Shown here: positions 46,301 through 59,559 of the stretch, piece after piece
How the letters are laid out: every line of letters starts with the position of its first letter
Numbering within the stretch: the stretch's first letter is position 1
Assembly (NCBI RefSeq): GCF_003590095.1
Contig: NC_039500.1
Coordinates: 1,674,001 to 1,738,000, forward strand
DNA: 64,000 nt
Origin: Trichoplusia ni
Lineage: Eukaryota; Arthropoda; Insecta; Lepidoptera; Noctuidae
Direction of reading: 5' to 3'
The notes under the pieces: model-generated
What the model was told of the DNA's origin: nothing
Seen by the model: only the letters and a program-made list of their open reading frames with translations
The model's database searches: none
Made by a program: the position numbers and the translations under genes

Positions 46301-47725
46301 GTTAGTAAACTGAATAGGCTACGGGTGGGTGAGTCTGAAGGCCCGTCGATTAAACACCATTCAACAGCCTAATTAGGTATCGCGCTATAGAAAAACGTAA
46401 CAATAAAGACATAATGTTGAATTATGTCGCAGTAGGACTAGCAACATTAATTATGAGGTAACGCTTTTTAAATGTAAATACAGATGTTTGTGGCGTGATA
46501 TGTCAAGGTTTCTACTTTAACTTCTAGTAATAATTTTAATAGATCATTAAATGTCTGATATAAATTACAAAAAGTAATTATGACTTTGCGATAATATAAA
46601 ACAAGAACGAGATATCCAGAGAAAATAGGTGTCGAGTAAATCTGTATATCCTTAATTCTATAACCTCTAATTGCAAGGAAATAATGGCGAATATACTAAG
46701 TTCTAAACTCCATTTATTTAAACACTTAAAAAGGTATACAATATTTTAATAGAGAATTTAAATCTTTACTGTTATACAAACACATTAAATGAATTTATTT
46801 ATTAATTTCAGTGGTATATTTGATTTGTTTTCATTGTCGTTATATTTCGAACGGAGTTTTTATGCAACAGTACACTATAGACGGCACTCTACACCTATAC
46901 TGAGTCTTAATTTCCTCACTTCTTCACCAGCAAGTCTACCTCTAGAAAGTATTGCTAAGCCCTCAGTATACACAAATAAAAGCGCAGCAACAAACACGAC
47001 AAAATATAAAGAGCTCGTTTACGTTCAAACAACTCTTTCTCACGACATGTCACAAATGTGTCACGGTTTGAGCATTCGTATAGTCGCGCGTGCTGAAAAG
47101 GGGAGCGGTGTCCTTTAACTAGCCGGAATTGTGCGTAATCATATATACCTGCTGACCTAATTATGTTTGCTAGAATGTGACGTCATAATTCCTTGGGGTA
47201 TTTAGGTAAAATTTATAAGGAATGATATTTTTGTGATTGTATGTGGGAGTTTATACATTTGTCCGAGGCAAGCTTTTTATACGTGTGCTTTAAATTATGG
47301 CGGTTTAATTATCGTCAACGGAAATGAGTCCTTCTTGAAACAAAACGCAAATCGTCTGATATGGTCACAAACCAACGAATCGAAGATGCGAACATTTTTG
47401 TAGGTTATAATGGGTAAAGTTTTCCAAATAAAGACAAATACAATCTTAACCTTTCCGAATAGTAAAAAAAAACCTACATGTTTGAAATGTTGAATTTGAA
47501 ATGTTTTATTCCAGGAATGTGTTAATAAAACTCACAATTGCACGGTATACTGTGGAAAGAACAAAGCCGGTTTATAATTTTCCAATATTCGGCGAACTGT
47601 CTGGGCTACGTTGCAGTATTGATTTAAGCTCCCAGAATATTGGCCTACATATGAGTTTAATTTAGTTCAAATTAAATTAGGTCATAGTTCGCCAGGGGCC
47701 TGCAGACACCTCTTAAAAATGCAAT

Positions 47726-47785
47726 TGTGAGAACGGGATAGTGCACTACGTTGTATATAGCGCTGTCCCTTTCCCACACCTCCAA
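47726..47785 (+). repeat. short repeat with TATATAGCGCTGTCCCTTTC core
   Basis: Shares an ATAGTGC...TATA..CG C(C/T)GTC..TTTCCACA layout with 59501-59559 and, inverted, 60111-60170. Family unidentified. Confidence 0.35.
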
Positions 47786-50014
47786 TAATATTAAATTAAG
47801 AGGTAACGGTATGTCACCAGGTGATTCGAAATCTAGGACGACTGAATGAGAACTTTGACCTATTTCTCATTCTAAAACGAAATATTATGACGTGTGATGT
47901 AAGCTGGGCGCGGCCTGTGAAGGTGTTTTTAATGAATAATTTTATGAAAATAAATTAGTGTTCGTAGGCTTTTACATGTAATTAAAAACGGTTTCTATTA
48001 TCATTGTAGATGTTGTGTAGTATTAAATATATAGGTATTTTATTCTGGTTTAAAGTGAATGTTCTTATATCGGCAAAATAAATAAATCATCTAAAAACAT
48101 TCACAGCTTACTGTCCCGTTTCATGAGGTACAACCTGGAGTCAGAAAGTAATACAGCGGAGTATTCAGAATAGGGTCCTGATTTACCACGTATTTACGAA
48201 ACCCTTAATAATTAGTCAAGATCTAAGGGTTCCGTGCAAGTAGGACAAAAAAAAAACAAATTTGCAAACAAAATTGGTCACTAACTCTTCGGTCTTTACT
48301 TCTAGTATTTTGTTGGTAACAGGAATAAGTCTTCTGCGAAAATTTGCACAGTCAAGCTATCACGGTTCATAACTTACAGCCCGTCGACAGATTCACCGAC
48401 CGTTTTTTCTCTTTATGTTCGGAACAATAACATTAATTTTTTACCTATTAGGTAAACAGTTTAATTATACAAAGCTCATATTAACTTGTAGATGTCTTGG
48501 CACTCCTGTAAATGGACCACACTCTTAGCATACTCATTACTTAATCAGACTGCATACGCATATGCTAAGCACAGGAATGCTGTTAGATTTACTTATAAAC
48601 TAATGAATGAATTATTTATTTATTCATGAAAATAACTTGGTAAACACCTCGTGAGATGAACTCATAACTTTTAAATGAGAGGATTCTATTGCGAAATTTT
48701 ATAATGGTGATTGTCCTTTTTATGAATGTAACACTTTGTGGTTTGGGTTATTGTAGTTAGCACTCAGGAATTTAATACTTGTGTCGCGGGGGGTTTCAAA
48801 AACATACAATTCACATGCACAAAGATGCCCAGACTTAGAACAAGCATTCGTGGGTTTAGCGTGATGACCTCAACCAATCGACTATCCGCTGGATATCTGC
48901 GTAGATAAGTCTTAAAAAAATCCTATGTTTGCGTGACTTCCTTTTTGGTCTAGGGAATAGAATATTTCAATACTGACTGATGAGCTCACCTGCTATGATA
49001 TACAAAAAGATCATAAACTTTCTAACATTATGCGAATATTACACTTTGCTTAATAGTTTAAAATAAGAATCCTGAATAAAGAATACTCCAATCAATACAA
49101 CGGTTTACGTATCCTGTACTACAGTTTGGTACAGAAGTAATCTATTGTAACATAAATTAAATCAGATAGCACAGTTTCAGTCGCATGCTAAGCTACGTCC
49201 GAAGTTAACGCAATCTACAGATTACCTTCAGTCAGTTCGCAAACTGCTTCAGTTAGTGCTTCAAAGTTAATTTCCTAGTTACAAACGTAGGCGTTGTTTG
49301 CTCGCTTTTGAAGCTGGAAGTTGTGGTATAAATGTAAATGTATGATTTGTATTTTTTGTTGTCTGTTTATGAAGCCTAAATGGCCAAAGGAATACTATTT
49401 TTTGTTACTTAAATTGTCGCTAAAAGTTTTACAAACAAAACCTATGTATATGCATTTTTGAAAAACATCTCGGGCACCAAGGATTTACATCTCTATGTTG
49501 TCATGTCAAAACCATTCAAGTCATATGTTCAACAACACCCTAACAGAACATTTTTTTTAATGATTAGAAAAAACATAGCTTAGATGGTAGGTAAGTGTAA
49601 ATACCATTTAAAAGCAACACTGTATTCACCAATTAACATAATAAAATTATTTATAACATCACATTACATATTAATTGCTAAACAAACATTCAGTCAGCTT
49701 CCTAGATTTATTACCTATCAAAGTTTAATAGGCCTCCATAAAGTATAAAGTGATGTTACGTAACCGGATAGTTAACGTCTTGTAATCGTTAACAGCGCAA
49801 TTAAACTTCCATGGTTAGTAGTTACTAGTTAGTTCGTGTAAAGGTGTTTTTACATAAATAAAGGTGACTGCAAGGGCGTTACATGGTTGCATTTTATTTT
49901 ATTTTGTTTCAGTTCGTGGTTAGAAATTCCTTAGACATAAATAAAATTTAAAATATTGTTTATACCTCCGAAGAGGCATTAGCCTAAAATTTGTAGGTTA
50001 GTACCTACTGAATA

Positions 50015-50070
50015 CCTATTCAGGAAGAGGCTTGCGTCCAGCAATGGGACGTTTATACTATACAGGCTGA
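50015..50070 (+). repeat. RTE-type 3' snippet
   Basis: GGAAGAGGCTTGCGTCCAGC AATGGGACGT and a following AGGCTGA resemble the EEAxxQQWD end of RTE ORFs. Very short and degenerate. Confidence 0.4.
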
Positions 50071-51018
50071 TATTCATACATAAAAACCAAAAGTTAATAC
50101 ATAATCATAAAAACCAAAAACCTTTTAATATTGCAATTCCCAATAATATGGCTCGAACCGAACCAGACGAAGCGAACCACGTAGCGCATAGCTCCTGCAC
50201 TAAAGTTGTCTAAAAGCTAAAAGCTCCGTCGTTACATTGTCTTCGAAAGCAGACAATGGAGCGCCCAGACTCAGGCCAGACCGAAGGCTTTTATCTAGAC
50301 CTAGACTCGGTTGATTACATTTAAATGTTTCGAAGCCTCTGTTTACTTTTAAACAAAGAGACTTGTTTTTTTGTTGACCGTAGTTATTTGTTCAATTTAT
50401 TTTGATGCAAATTTGTTGAGGCTGTAATAATTTATTTTGTTATATTGCAAAGACCACGCCCCGCTGTAAATTGAATGTTTGTATTTACAAAAGAGATTGA
50501 GATTTAATATACTGGTATCCCCACCACAACTGTAACAGAGACCTGCCTAGATCAATCACACGGCGAGAGAAAATCCCTTTCATGCTGTAAAGCTTACCTA
50601 CACACAAAATACGCTGAACCAAAACTTACTTGCTCATATTCTGTCATCCCTTATATAATATTTTATTGTTTATCCCGTCCAGTGCTGACAAGTTAGTGAA
50701 CCCGTGACGTCATATCATCTGTTTTCATTACCTTTGTCGAAGGTTTATTAGAGTCCCGTGACGTAGAACCCTCAGCGATTCGTCATGTTGACAGGGTGCC
50801 GCGTCATCCTGAAAAGTTTTTGACTGTAACATAGTTTAAATTCTTGGAGTGGTTGAACGTTTTACTGGTGTTTTAGCCTTAACAATTAATTGGTGTTTTT
50901 AAGGAGGTTGGATTGGAATTGTAACGAATACTTGAAGCCTTTTAAGATTTTTTTGACGATTCCCGGTACGGGAATATTGTACGCAAATAAATTAAGTTAA
51001 AAAAAAAGTTTTTTTGCC

Positions 51019-51053
51019 ATAGTTTTTCAAAGGTGACTGCTTTGAAAAACTAT
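51019..51053. repeat. perfect 14-bp inverted repeat, 7-nt loop
   Basis: ATAGTTTTTCAAAG (51019-51032) pairs with 51040-51053; loop GTGACTG. A 15-bp direct repeat TGTATATTGACTGCA follows at about 51075 and 51105. Confidence 0.8.
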
Positions 51054-51524
51054 AAACATTCCCTACAGCATTTTGTATATTGACTGCAAAACCGCCTACA
51101 TTTATGTATATTGACTGCAGCAAACCTGTTTCAAAGTTTTCCATACATTATACTTAAAACGTTTCAAGCTCATGCGACAATGGAGATATTTTCCTAAAAG
51201 TATAAGCAACAAGGAAAGATAATTAATTAAAAGATAAAACTTTATCGGGGCTTTAAAAGTCACGTCATGAAAATAAAAAGTTGGTGTCCTCATTTCCCAA
51301 GATGTTAATGAAAACTTACATCAAAACTTTTTGGCGTGTAAAATTACTTCTCCTTAGACTGGTTAGTACAGGAGTGTTTTTATTCTTTAAATGAGTTTTT
51401 TGCGAAATATCCGTGTAAATTTTTTACGCTTGACTTTGAATTAAGATACAGGCATAAATAACTGTGTTCATGATTATAGTAAATTGGTTTTAAATAGTTT
51501 ACATTTTGTTTAAAATTTTGCATG

Positions 51525-51628
51525 CCGCTGCGCCGGCGAAACATGTTGAACTCCTCTGACAATGTAAAATCTCTATGTACCGTGTTTCAGCAAATAAATA
51601 AATAAATAAAATAAAATAAATAAAAATA
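51525..51628 (+). repeat. non-LTR retrotransposon 3' end with AAATA tail
   Basis: GACAATGTAAAATCTCTATG TACCGTGTTTCAGCAAATAA then (AAATA)n. The pattern is that of moth CR1/Jockey-like 3' ends; no RT coding left. Confidence 0.45.
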
Positions 51629-52678
51629 GATATAAAATGCCGAACTGAAGCTGGGACATTCTGCTTCTTCATTATATTAAATACTAACTGCTTAGCCAGT
51701 GGTTTCAGCCTTGATTTTAGGCTTATGTGACTGTACGATATATCACACCCGGTATTATGAGCTTTTACGAAACAACCTTTAATTTAATCAACGAAGTGAA
51801 AAAGCTTGCGCATTATTCAAACAATAATTTTACTTGATCATATTAAGTTGGATCCGTCACTTCAGCACACTTAAATCTGTAGTCACTATTCGACCCACTT
51901 CGCAGTTTCGCTACAAATACGAAACATAACTTCAAGTTAAATAACATGCAAATTGTATGAGCTAATATTACTATCAAATTAAATATCCAAGTCAAACAGC
52001 ACTGTTGGCTTTTGCAAACTCTAAAGTAGAGTTTCTAAAACTAACATTCTGGATGCACGCTCATATATGATTATAAGTCCTAAACTTAGTTTGTGCAAAC
52101 AGAGCGAATGAAATGCAACTTCCTATGACGATATTGGGACGAGCGTCAACATAGGTACCTGTAATATACCTATATATTGCTTTGGATGTATGGTATTGGA
52201 ATATTAATGCAGAAATGTAAACAGCAATGTATTAGATACACTAGAGATTACTCAGTGAAGAAGCAGAGTGGAACGATGAAAACAAACAAAATCTTTGACT
52301 TGTCGCAACCTCTAGTTTGTTAAATTTATAATAACTTAAAAGTGATGAGACACAAAGCTTAACTTGTAGTAGAACACCGATTCGTATCTTCATCTGTTAT
52401 GCTTTAGCGTCCTGTATATCAGACCGCCGAGCATTCGCACAAACGTCACATTACAGGGAAAAGCTCAAGTTTATTACCACCATCATTTTGACTCCTTGTA
52501 TGTCGTGACCGAATCTTAAAACTATTCTATACTGTAATTATTCACTCTAGTATTCCAAGCCAACATCACCAAATTATTCAACGAACCTTTATAATCAAAA
52601 TATTTGCTTCTCACAAAGCTCTCTCCTCACAGCCGCAGTCTATTATTATCACCAAAAAGTCTTCCACTGCACTAAGTA

Positions 52679-52894
52679 ATGTTTCTGTGCCGGCTCTCCT
52701 TTGTAACACAATCGCGCGCCCATTCACGCCGGTGCCTTTTTTTCTCCTATTCATCCCTCAGAGGCTCAGAGTCCTCTCCGTCATTACGACGCATGTCACA
52801 GATTACAATGATGTATTGTGCCGCGAATCCGCACATGTCTGTAATCAGAAACTTGAAAGCTTATTCATATTTAAGACGGGAACAGCTGTTATGA
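52679..52894 (+). CDS. uncharacterised ORF, possibly part of a repeat
   Basis: 72 codons ending RRMSQITMMYCAANPHMSVI and a TAA. Composition is more coding-like than its surroundings and it stops 26 bp before an inverted-repeat element, so it may be repeat-derived. Not recognised. Confidence 0.2.
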   Translation: MFLCRLSFVTQSRAHSRRCLFFSYSSLRGSESSPSLRRMSQITMMYCAANPHMSVIRNLKAYSYLRREQLL

Positions 52895-52918
52895 TAAGAT
52901 GAAATTAAAAAAATTTAA

Positions 52919-53120
52919 TAACCCCCGACCGGTAGACTTTCACACCCCACACCTTGTTACATGGCTTGACCGATTTTTATCTTATTTGTCTAGAAACACA
53001 TTCGCACGCAATTCGCCTTCAAATACGAAACAAAACCTTATTGAATTCGCTCAATTCAGCTATGATGCCACAGACAGACACGTCAAACATATATCACCGC
53101 TTTTTTGCGTCGAGGTTTAA
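52919..53120. repeat. MITE-like element with ACCCCCGAC / GTCGAGGTT ends
   Basis: Left end AACCCCCGACC at 52920, right end GCGTCGAGGTTT at 53107-53118, imperfect inverted repeats. The body contains GCCACAGACAGACACGTCAA, typical of the moth repeat that ends TTTTGCGTCGGGGGTTAAAA. About 200 bp. Confidence 0.5.
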
Positions 53121-56100
53121 AATTAAACAAAAAATTGCACGATTCCGCGATCTGAATAAAAATAAATTTATGTTTCTTTTTCTTTATAAGTCTTAGCTCA
53201 TTATTTTGACCACTCAAAAACATCATTCTTTAGCTACTCTCCATTCGGTTTCACTCCAACATTGTCAAGATCAAGATAGTAATTGCTTTCGAATAATTTT
53301 AATAAGATGCAAGTCGTTATTTCTGTCACAAAAATGTACACGTCAATCTTGTATGTAAAAAACTGGTATCAAGCTGTACGAAACATCTGTTGTTAAAAAA
53401 ATATCTGAGAATGAGTCAACACTGTCCATTTCTTGAGACCGGAACATTTTTTTTTCTGTCATTAACATTCGGTATTATGTTGTTAATGACAAAAAATGTC
53501 ATTAAGTCATTAGCTATTGTAATGTTGTCTATTAAAATTGCAATAATACACGTTTTAAGTGTGAACGGTAACTATTGTTAGTGCACATATCTAAAAGAGT
53601 GATGTAGTAGGGAAAAATTTAGCAAAAGACAGATCACTTATCTAAAATCTGCATTCTTGCTTTTCCGATCAACAAGAAGCCAACCATATATTATACGTGA
53701 ACGTCATGTAAGCAATATGAGATTCAAAAACTCCTCACCAAACACAATGACGTTTCTCTGACTGAAGTCACAGGTTAAATACTTTATTCAATCTGCGGCC
53801 GCCAACGCAATTGTTTCTATTCGTCTATTACGTCTGACCGTTCAACTTGCCACCGAAATTACATATTCTAGTCCTTAACACCTTTGGCTACAGCCCAAGG
53901 AGACGCCTAAACAATTTGCAATCAACAGACAAGGATGTGTGGATAACACGCCATTTTTCTAGTGGCTCGAATTGTTGATGCCTAAATTTTCGGGTCAGTC
54001 GCCAATTTTTTAGATTAGAATAAATTAACTAGCTGTGTGCCTGACACAAATGAAGAATAACTAAAAGTGAATTGGAGCTCTTTATTGTCCATTCCGTTCC
54101 AAATAGTTGATTCTGAGATTACATTTATGGTGATAGCGATATAAAAGCGTATCTATTCCGTAATTCGCTTACTCGACATTTTTACTCCAACCAATGTGTC
54201 TAACAAATGTCTCAAGCAATGAAACAATATTAATGAAATATTTTGTTTTGTTTCTCAATCTGTATCTACAAAAAAGTTTCCTCTACAATACCGTTAAAAG
54301 ATTTATATCAACTAGAAATTCCTAACCCTACACGGTCGGGTCCAGGGTCGGTCTGCCGGCGATGACCCTTAAGAATGTGAAGATCACAACAATTAAATTA
54401 GTCACACTCAGTATCAGTGTGCCTGTCATGTTATTAATTGATTGGTGATCATTCACTGTTGAGCTGTTTGCTATCTTTGACATAATAAACTGCTGTGACC
54501 ATTGAATGTAATAAAGCAAAATGTATTTATGTATCAATATGTACCTTAGTTATTTAGCTTTGAAAAATGTACCCGTAGTTGATTAGATTTTTTTAGAATT
54601 GTTTAGAAACACACCGTAACGGATGTTCAACAAAAAAACTTATCTAAAAAAGCACAATTAGTGTTCTCATAAATTATTACGTAAAACCGTCCATACAATA
54701 TTATGTCCTCTTAATCATTTGTAACTTCACTCAAAAACCCATAAAGATACATTTAGATCAGTGCATTAGTATATAAAAATAGTGAATTACTATTTCCGGT
54801 GCAGCACGTGCCAGTTTTTACGGCTATTAGATAGCTGGAGATGAATGAGGCCGGCGCACGCGCAGCCACTGCTCCACCACGGGATATAAAAATAATAATC
54901 CTGTCTAAACACGAAACTCGAGTTTTTAAGTATCTGGTAGTTCCGTACATTGTAAATTTGAAATATTTTCATCTCCTTTCTAAGGTACAAGTTATAATGA
55001 GTTTGGCATGATTATGTGGATAGATTTCAATGTGAGAAAAATCAAAATCGTCTCTTTTTCTAAATTTTTCCATGATTATATCTAATTAAGACATTATATT
55101 TTTTTATTATTTCCAATAGTTTTAAGAATTTGCAATTTCAAGTATTTGACGTAATAGAAGTACATTAGGTATCAATATATACTACTACAGCTGAACTCGT
55201 TTAAAAATTCTTACCGGCGAGCAAAGATTCTTAACTTCATTACGCAAGATTCCTTATTTAACAACGCAACCCTAAAAGTCAAGCTGTTTTTACGGTTGTT
55301 CAGAGGCGCCGTGACCACAGAAAGTTGACTAATAGGCGGAATAAATAGCTGACCACTTTATTGTCGGATATGGGATATAAAAGTATATACTATCTTATTT
55401 TCATGTTTTAGCACTAGTCGATTTAATTAATTCCAACCGCAAAATAAATGTGGTCAACATAATTATGTAAATAATTATAGTTAAAAGTATGTGATTATTT
55501 GTGTTTTGTATAGTTTTTTTTTTCCGCACCTTAGTACTGGCATTGTTTATTCAGATTAAAAATAGTTTTTATCCTGACAATTTATTAATTTTTATATGAT
55601 TCACGTCTCACGAAACGAAAACTCTAAATTATGTGCTGATATACAAATTAGAAACATTATCTTACTTTACATAAAACCTACATTTATAATAAACAAAAAA
55701 TATTATGTAGGTACTATTTTACGTACAAAAAGCGTCATATTTCTGGATACTCGATTCCCTTTGTCATCGAAAGATAATCTCTCTTTCATACAGCCGCGAA
55801 CAATCGGAAGCCGAACTACAAACATAGTAAACAGGCTTGAGGAAATGAACTGTCTATGTACAGTAGACCACACGAGTTGCTAAAGAATGAATAACGAATA
55901 TCGACCTTACGGCATTGACATAAAGCTGCTGGGGATGTTAAAGTGTTAACACTGGTGTGTGCTGACTGCACCGTAACAACGAGCGGAATATAAGAATGTT
56001 TTCGCTTCGTAAAAATGTTTTTTCATAAATTCGAATTTCTTCTACTTCGCAAAACAAATTCTTATATTTTTTTTGAAAGTGGTAGGACGAGAAAGGGAAT

Positions 56101-58045
56101 ATTTGCAACATTCTTGTACCTAATATGTAGGTATTTAATTCTACGAGAACCAAACTCTATTCTCTGTAATTTCGTAATATTTAAACTGCAGTAACATTAT
56201 TTAATTGTTTCTAGATACATTTTATAAATTTGTAGAAATCCAATTTGCGACTAATAATAAAAGAATGAAATGAAATTTATTTCACATATGTATTGTATTT
56301 TTTTAGTTTTCACTGACTGTAATAATATATCAAGAGCTAGAAGATTTCAAACCATTTATTTACTTAGGGCTGACCAAAGAGGTGGTGTTTAAATGAATTA
56401 AAGTAAAAAAAAGGTTCTATTATATTTGAAGGGCAAAAACAAGAACAGCTCGGGTCAAAGTCCAGACAGTGTTAATACAGGTTATAAAGGACGCTGAAAA
56501 CTAAAACAAGCTTATTACAAGATAATGTGAGTCTTCATCGCTATCGCAGTCAACATTTCGCACGTGACAAGCTTGCCTACAAATTACCTGGCCGCCGTAC
56601 GCAATCAGAAAACCAATATCGCAAATCCCCGGAGGCTGTAATTAAGTTGTTCTAGCTAGCCCCAAGCGTTTATTGTTTTGTATAGCCTACATGAACGCAT
56701 TTTAATAGGTTATCATCTTCCACTACATAATCCCCTTGAGTGCTCGTAAGTTATTTGCTGTTATTATCCATGTAATTTAATTTTAACGGTACTTTTTCAT
56801 CACGTTTATGCTTTACGGACATTAATTGGTCATGTGTTTCAATGTAAAGTGAAGGGAAATTAATATAATCGAGTTTAAAGGACAAAAAAATCTAATTACT
56901 ATTATTGAGTATCACATGCCCGAGACGAATCTTGCATGTAAGCATCACCATGTACAATTATATCCCTCCCTAAGCATTCGAGGGTTAAACAATTTCACGA
57001 ATTTAATTTCAGTAGCATTTCAAAAAAGGTCGCATATTCAAATGCCGCTTTGACATTTAAATATTTTAACGTTCTTTTTCGTTTTCGTATCTATGAATAA
57101 AAAGACGATCAGTTTGTCGGATATTGTTTTTGTGAAGGCTGTTTTCTGTTGAATTTTTTTTACTGCAAAAAGTGATTATTATTTTTTGATCGACTAGTGA
57201 AGCTTGGAAGTGTAGTTTAGGGTTTTCCAGAGGGCTGGAAACGTGTGTAGAATAAATAGCTTGCTGTAGGTAAATAGAGCAAGCGAGTGCATTGGCCGTC
57301 GCCTCGTTGTTGGTACATCGTGTTCGTTTACGGCACATCGAGCTATGTGCTATACAGGCCGGCTCGTGTCGCCGGGAAATGCGCCTGTTTGTGATGGAGA
57401 AAATGAAAATGGTTCGTAGAACTTTGTTACACTTTGTTAGATTAACGCTTTGATGTTGGAACGTATGTTGGTATATATATTATGTTGGTTCAGATTCTAT
57501 TTGATTAGAGAAATTGATCGTGAAATCCAAGTGGTACGGTCACCATTTTTGATGGAAAATGACAGACGGTAAATTGACATTTTGTTTGTTTTGATATACA
57601 GTTTAGTACATTTTAGTACTTTGTAATGGATTTAATTACACAGTAAAAAAATCCAATATTTGTGGCTTTGTTCTTGCTTATACAGTAAGTTACTGTTGCT
57701 GTGTGAGCTTTTACGACCACGCCTTGTCAGAGACAATCTGTTTTGACCAGAGGAGTGCGACATCTTGTTACCAGAAATTTGAAATGTTTGCGTGTTTATC
57801 GAAATTTTTCACCAGTTTAAAAAAAAAACTACATAAAAATGAATCATATGTTCGTGTTAATATTAAGTATTTTCGTTTTGCATCAACCTGCGCTTATACA
57901 GCTTTATCCGTAACCTGTAACTTCGGATTTGGTGCAGTTATAAACTACCGGCTCATGCGCGACTGGGGAACCTGGTACTGTTACCACGACCTGTCGATAT
58001 TTTAAACCTCAGGCCTATAACTTCGGGTCTTATCTTAATACTCCT
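53121..58045. other. gene-poor DNA
   Basis: Apart from the membrane ORF at 54328-54483, no exon is supported. ORFs at 55596-55883 and 57703-58005 have no recognised content. Confidence 0.35.
54328..54483 (-). CDS. candidate single-pass membrane micropeptide or terminal exon
   Basis: From ATG 54483-54481, 51 residues to TAG; a better start may be ATG 54429-54427 in AATAACATGA context, 33 residues. A hydrophobic helix GTLILSVTNLIVVIFTFLRV is followed by a short polar tail ending DPTV. NSST and NMT sequons lie before the helix. Upstream, a pyrimidine-rich stretch and CACAG/CAG at about 54490-54495 could be an acceptor, making it the last exon of a membrane protein. Not recognised as any known family. 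Confidence 0.3.
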   Translation of the reverse strand: MSKIANSSTVNDHQSINNMTGTLILSVTNLIVVIFTFLRVIAGRPTLDPTV

Positions 58046-58048
58046 CTT

Positions 58049-58055
<7 letters not shown>

Positions 58056-58110
<55 letters not shown>

Positions 58111-58314
58111 CCATTACTTTCCCACTGCAGGGCAAAGGCCTCCCTTAGGTTCTTCCACTCTGTCCGGTCTATTGCTTTTGCCATCCACTGTTTGTGGTAC
58201 GCATCCAGTTCGTCGCGCCATCTCATTCGAGGCCGTCCTCGTCGCCGTTTTATGTTTGATGGGACCCAGAGGGTACAGACTTTGGCCCAGGAGTTTTCGG
58301 GCAAACGACAAAAA
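58056..58314 (-). mobile_element. 5'-truncated RTE-type non-LTR retrotransposon with target duplication
   Basis: Minus strand: reverse-transcriptase ORF end (58304-58107), with RRRGRPRMRWRDELDAYHKQ and then EWKNLREAFALQWESNG, followed at once by a 57-base poly(A) (T run 58052-58108). The TAA stop is made by the first As of the tail. A 10-bp duplication CTTTGATTTT flanks it at 58046-58055 and 58315-58324. Confidence 0.85.
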
Positions 58315-59083
58315 CTTTGATTTTAGATAACACATAATTTATAGCATTGTTCTAGCATAATTACATTCAAATCCCATTCCTGCACATACTTAAATATGTT
58401 ATCAATACCATCCATGGAAACAAGACACCAATCTCTTCTATTCAAGTCGTCAATAGACCACCCAAATATTTACAAACACAAAACGAACAAATTTTTACGG
58501 AAACAAAAATAAAAGGTGATACATTTATATCTTTAGAAAAGCTCGTAAATCAGGGGACGGAAATGATATATATGTCGTTAAGGGTACATTCATTGTAAAG
58601 TTTTATTTATGGCTTGTTAGCTTCTGCCCTGGGTTTGCCCGCGTTTATAAGTGTTCCTTGTTCCGCTTCTAGTTTTATTTTACAATTTATAATTACAATG
58701 CTCTGGTTGTTCGTTCACACGTTAGTCATGTTTACAACTTGTATTTTAAAGGTTACATTGTTTATGCATTTGTTGTAGTCCATATTTTTTTAAAGTTTAT
58801 TTGTTTTGGTTGTGTTGTTTGTACAACGTATTGAAGATTATGAAATGATGCAACGGTTTTCACGCGTATTTATTACAATTGCCCGACTAGTTTCCAACCT
58901 TACGATATAGTTAGTATAAAATGTAGTGCAGACGTTGTCACGTCAGTTAGTTCTTCTTCCATGATTCTCTGTTTTATTTGAATATTAGAGTAATTTTTCT
59001 AAACTGTCTGTTTTATGTTATACCCAAAATTATGCTTCAAAGGGCTCAGAACAGCTCGTAACTTCATCTTCAGTTATTCCATC

Positions 59084-59166
59084 ATCATCATCATCATCAT
59101 CATCACCATCACCATCAGCCTATATTCGTCCACTGTTGGACATAAACCTCACCAATTGCACGCCTG
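59084..59166 (-). repeat. (ATC)n microsatellite joined to RTE-like 3' end
   Basis: CATCATCATC units from 59084 to about 59118 then CAGCCTATATTCGTCCACTG TTGGACATAAACCTC and AATTGCACGCC, the moth RTE-tail consensus in reverse. The trinucleotide array is the element's tail on the minus strand. Confidence 0.6.
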
Positions 59167-59500
59167 TTATTTAAACATAGAGTCAATATTGATTAAAATC
59201 CGCTGGAACGAATTATATTATTAAGAATCAAACTGGATTTTTTCTGTGACAAATCTACTTTACTCAAGTACCACTAGTACCAGTGCCAAAGCCATCTCCG
59301 TAGACACTTGACAAGTTACAACAATGCAAAGAAACGCCGACTATACGACAGTTATCAATGATTTATTTTATTTCAAGAAGAGAGGTTTACGGTCTCTTTA
59401 ATATGTGTAGTCGTTAAAGTATAATGTAGTTGTAATACAAAGTGTTTTGTGAGTACTTCCCCGCTCGAAAGAGGGCCTAAGACCGCGTCTATAAAAAAAG

Positions 59501-59559
59501 AATAGTGCGAGCGTGACAAAGCACTTTATATTGTAGAGCACCGTCTCTTTTCCACAAAT
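59501..59559 (+). repeat. short repeat, second copy (CCGTCTCTTTTCCACA core)
   Basis: ATAGTGCGAGCG, TATATTGTAGAGCACCGTCT, CTTTTCCACAAATA. Same layout as 47726-47785. Confidence 0.35.

Larger units (their letters stand above)
43337..51018. other. gene-poor DNA
   Basis: No exon supported on either strand. The 109-codon frame at 46789-47118 follows a TTTCAG and is open, but its content is not recognised and no preceding exon is visible. An RTE-like snippet lies at 50020-50068 (below). Confidence 0.35.

Noticed and set aside
46789..47118. 109-codon plus-strand ORF after a TTTCAG
   Set aside because: No recognisable content, no donor or preceding exon, and Ser/Leu/Thr-rich composition typical of chance frames.
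57953..58135. Poly-lysine ORF
   Set aside because: Out-of-frame reading of the retrotransposon poly(A) tail.
59084..59118. CRISPR-like or functional tandem array
   Set aside because: A simple ATC microsatellite forming the tail of an RTE-like fragment.
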